Below, piece after piece: positions 63,263 through 64,000 of a stretch of DNA of 64,000 nucleotides; positions within the stretch are counted from its first letter, which is position 1; every line of letters begins with the position of its first letter. The DNA lies in NCBI RefSeq assembly GCF_040049195.1, contig NZ_JBDZDL010000007.1; one strand, 5' to 3'. The translations under genes were made by a program, and so were the position numbers. Under the pieces are notes generated by a model. That model ran no database searches. It saw only the letters and a program-made list of their open reading frames with translations, and had not been told where the DNA came from. Source of the DNA: NCEH01 sp040049195. GTDB lineage: Bacteria > Pseudomonadota > Alphaproteobacteria > Rhizobiales > Xanthobacteraceae.

Positions 63263-64000
63263 ATGCAATTGCTGCGCATCTATGCGAGGGCCCTCGGCAT
63301 GCTGGGGCCGCTGGCCAAAGTGGGCCTGGCGCTTGCCATCGGCAATGTCGCGCTCGCCATGGCCCAGTTCGCCGAGCCGATCCTGTTCGGCCGCATCATC
63401 GAGGCGCTCGCCGGCGCCCAGCGGGAAGGCGGCCCCTCGCTGGTCGCCGTCCTGACCCCGCTGCTCGCCGCGTGGGTCGGTTTCGGCCTGTTCAACATCG
63501 GCGCCGGCGTGCTGATCTCGCTGCATGCCGACCGCCTTGCGCATCGCCGGCGGCTGGGCGTGCTGACCGAATATTTCGAACACGTGCTTCAACTCCCCCT
63601 CTCCTTCCATGGCGAGACCCATTCGGGCCGCCTGCTGAAGGTGATGCTGCAGGGCACGGATTCGCTCTGGAGCACGTGGCTCTCCTTCTTCCGCGAGGAT
63701 TGCGCGGCGATCGTTTCGCTGCTCGTGCTGCTGCCGGTGGGCATCTACATCAACTGGCGGCTGGGCCTGGTGCTGATCGCGCTGATCGTGGTGTTCGGCA
63801 TCGTCACCACCTATGTGCTCGGCCGCACCCAGGCGATGCAGGAAGAGGTGGAGGAACACAATTCCAGCCTCGCCGAGCATGCCACCGACGCCTTGGGCAA
63901 TGTGGCGGTGATCCAGAGCTACACCCGCATCGAAGCCGAGGTGAGCGGCCTGCGCGCCACGGCGAGCCAGCTTCTCGCGGCGCAGATTCCGGTTCTGTCG
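63263..64000 (+). CDS. ABC exporter, NdvA/ChvA-like (beta-1,2-glucan type), N-terminal part
   Basis: The gene runs off the window after 246 codons. The visible protein MQLLRIYARALGMLGPLAKV continues with the segment AQFAEPILFGRIIEAL, at least four membrane segments and the coupling region GRLLKVMLQGTDSLW. It matches the membrane domain of a half-size ABC exporter most like NdvA/ChvA, which moves cyclic beta-1,2-glucan to the periplasm in rhizobia and agrobacteria. The ATG is preceded by a good AAGGAG site. The ATPase domain lies beyond the window, and the substrate is inferred from family resemblance only. Confidence 0.8.
   Translation, partial: MQLLRIYARALGMLGPLAKVGLALAIGNVALAMAQFAEPILFGRIIEALAGAQREGGPSLVAVLTPLLAAWVGFGLFNIGAGVLISLHADRLAHRRRLGVLTEYFEHVLQLPLSFHGETHSGRLLKVMLQGTDSLWSTWLSFFREDCAAIVSLLVLLPVGIYINWRLGLVLIALIVVFGIVTTYVLGRTQAMQEEVEEHNSSLAEHATDALGNVAVIQSYTRIEAEVSGLRATASQLLAAQIPVLS

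Overview
The window is a high-GC alphaproteobacterial chromosome segment close to the replication origin. The gene content (rpsT, dnaA-dnaN-recF-gyrB, accA, accD-folC, trpFBA), the GANTC motifs and the strong resemblance of several proteins to Rhizobiales homologues suggest a member of the Hyphomicrobiales, possibly Xanthobacteraceae. This placement is inferred from protein character only, not from a phylogeny. A perfect 16-bp parS centromere site at 15620-15635, about 15 kb from dnaA, supports the origin-proximal location.

Layout. 1-233: tail of a TRAP transporter permease. 335-7393 (minus strand): a three-gene locus of two transglutaminase-like proteins and an ATP-grasp/Alpha-E fusion, a conserved but functionally unknown peptide-ligase/peptidase type system. 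7528-12118: an RND efflux pump and its lipoprotein adaptor. 12522-15299: secA, followed by a terminator and parS. 15690-18040: a YafK-like L,D-transpeptidase lipoprotein and accA. 18207-28644: folC, accD, trpA, trpB, trpF and a NDUFA9-like gene, an order familiar from alphaproteobacteria, here interrupted by a DUF3311/sodium-solute symporter pair, a choloylglycine-hydrolase-family protein and a small secreted protein. 28992-42480: rpsT, a 1.1-kb non-coding region with origin-like or regulatory structure, dnaA, dnaN, recF, a second L,D-transpeptidase, a six-gene arsenic operon (arsR, arsC, acr3, arsC, arsH, MFS) and gyrB.

42589-63085 is an accessory catabolic island. On the minus strand are a divergent type II dehydroquinase-like protein, an adenylosuccinate synthetase, a GntR/FCD regulator and a complete Liv-type ABC importer. 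Divergently on the plus strand are an AA_synth (DUF1185) protein, an enamidase-like amidohydrolase, a two-subunit glutaconate-type CoA-transferase, a crotonase, a MaoC hydratase and a maleate-isomerase-like protein, then a MocR regulator, a GFA protein (minus strand), a HisC-like aminotransferase and HyuA/HyuB. The enamidase and glutaconate CoA-transferase point to import of a nitrogen heterocycle or cyclic amide, hydrolytic ring opening to a dicarboxylate, CoA activation and beta-oxidation-like processing. The substrate cannot be fixed from sequence, and the pairing with PurA and a dehydroquinase homologue is unexplained. The window ends inside an NdvA/ChvA-like ABC exporter gene.
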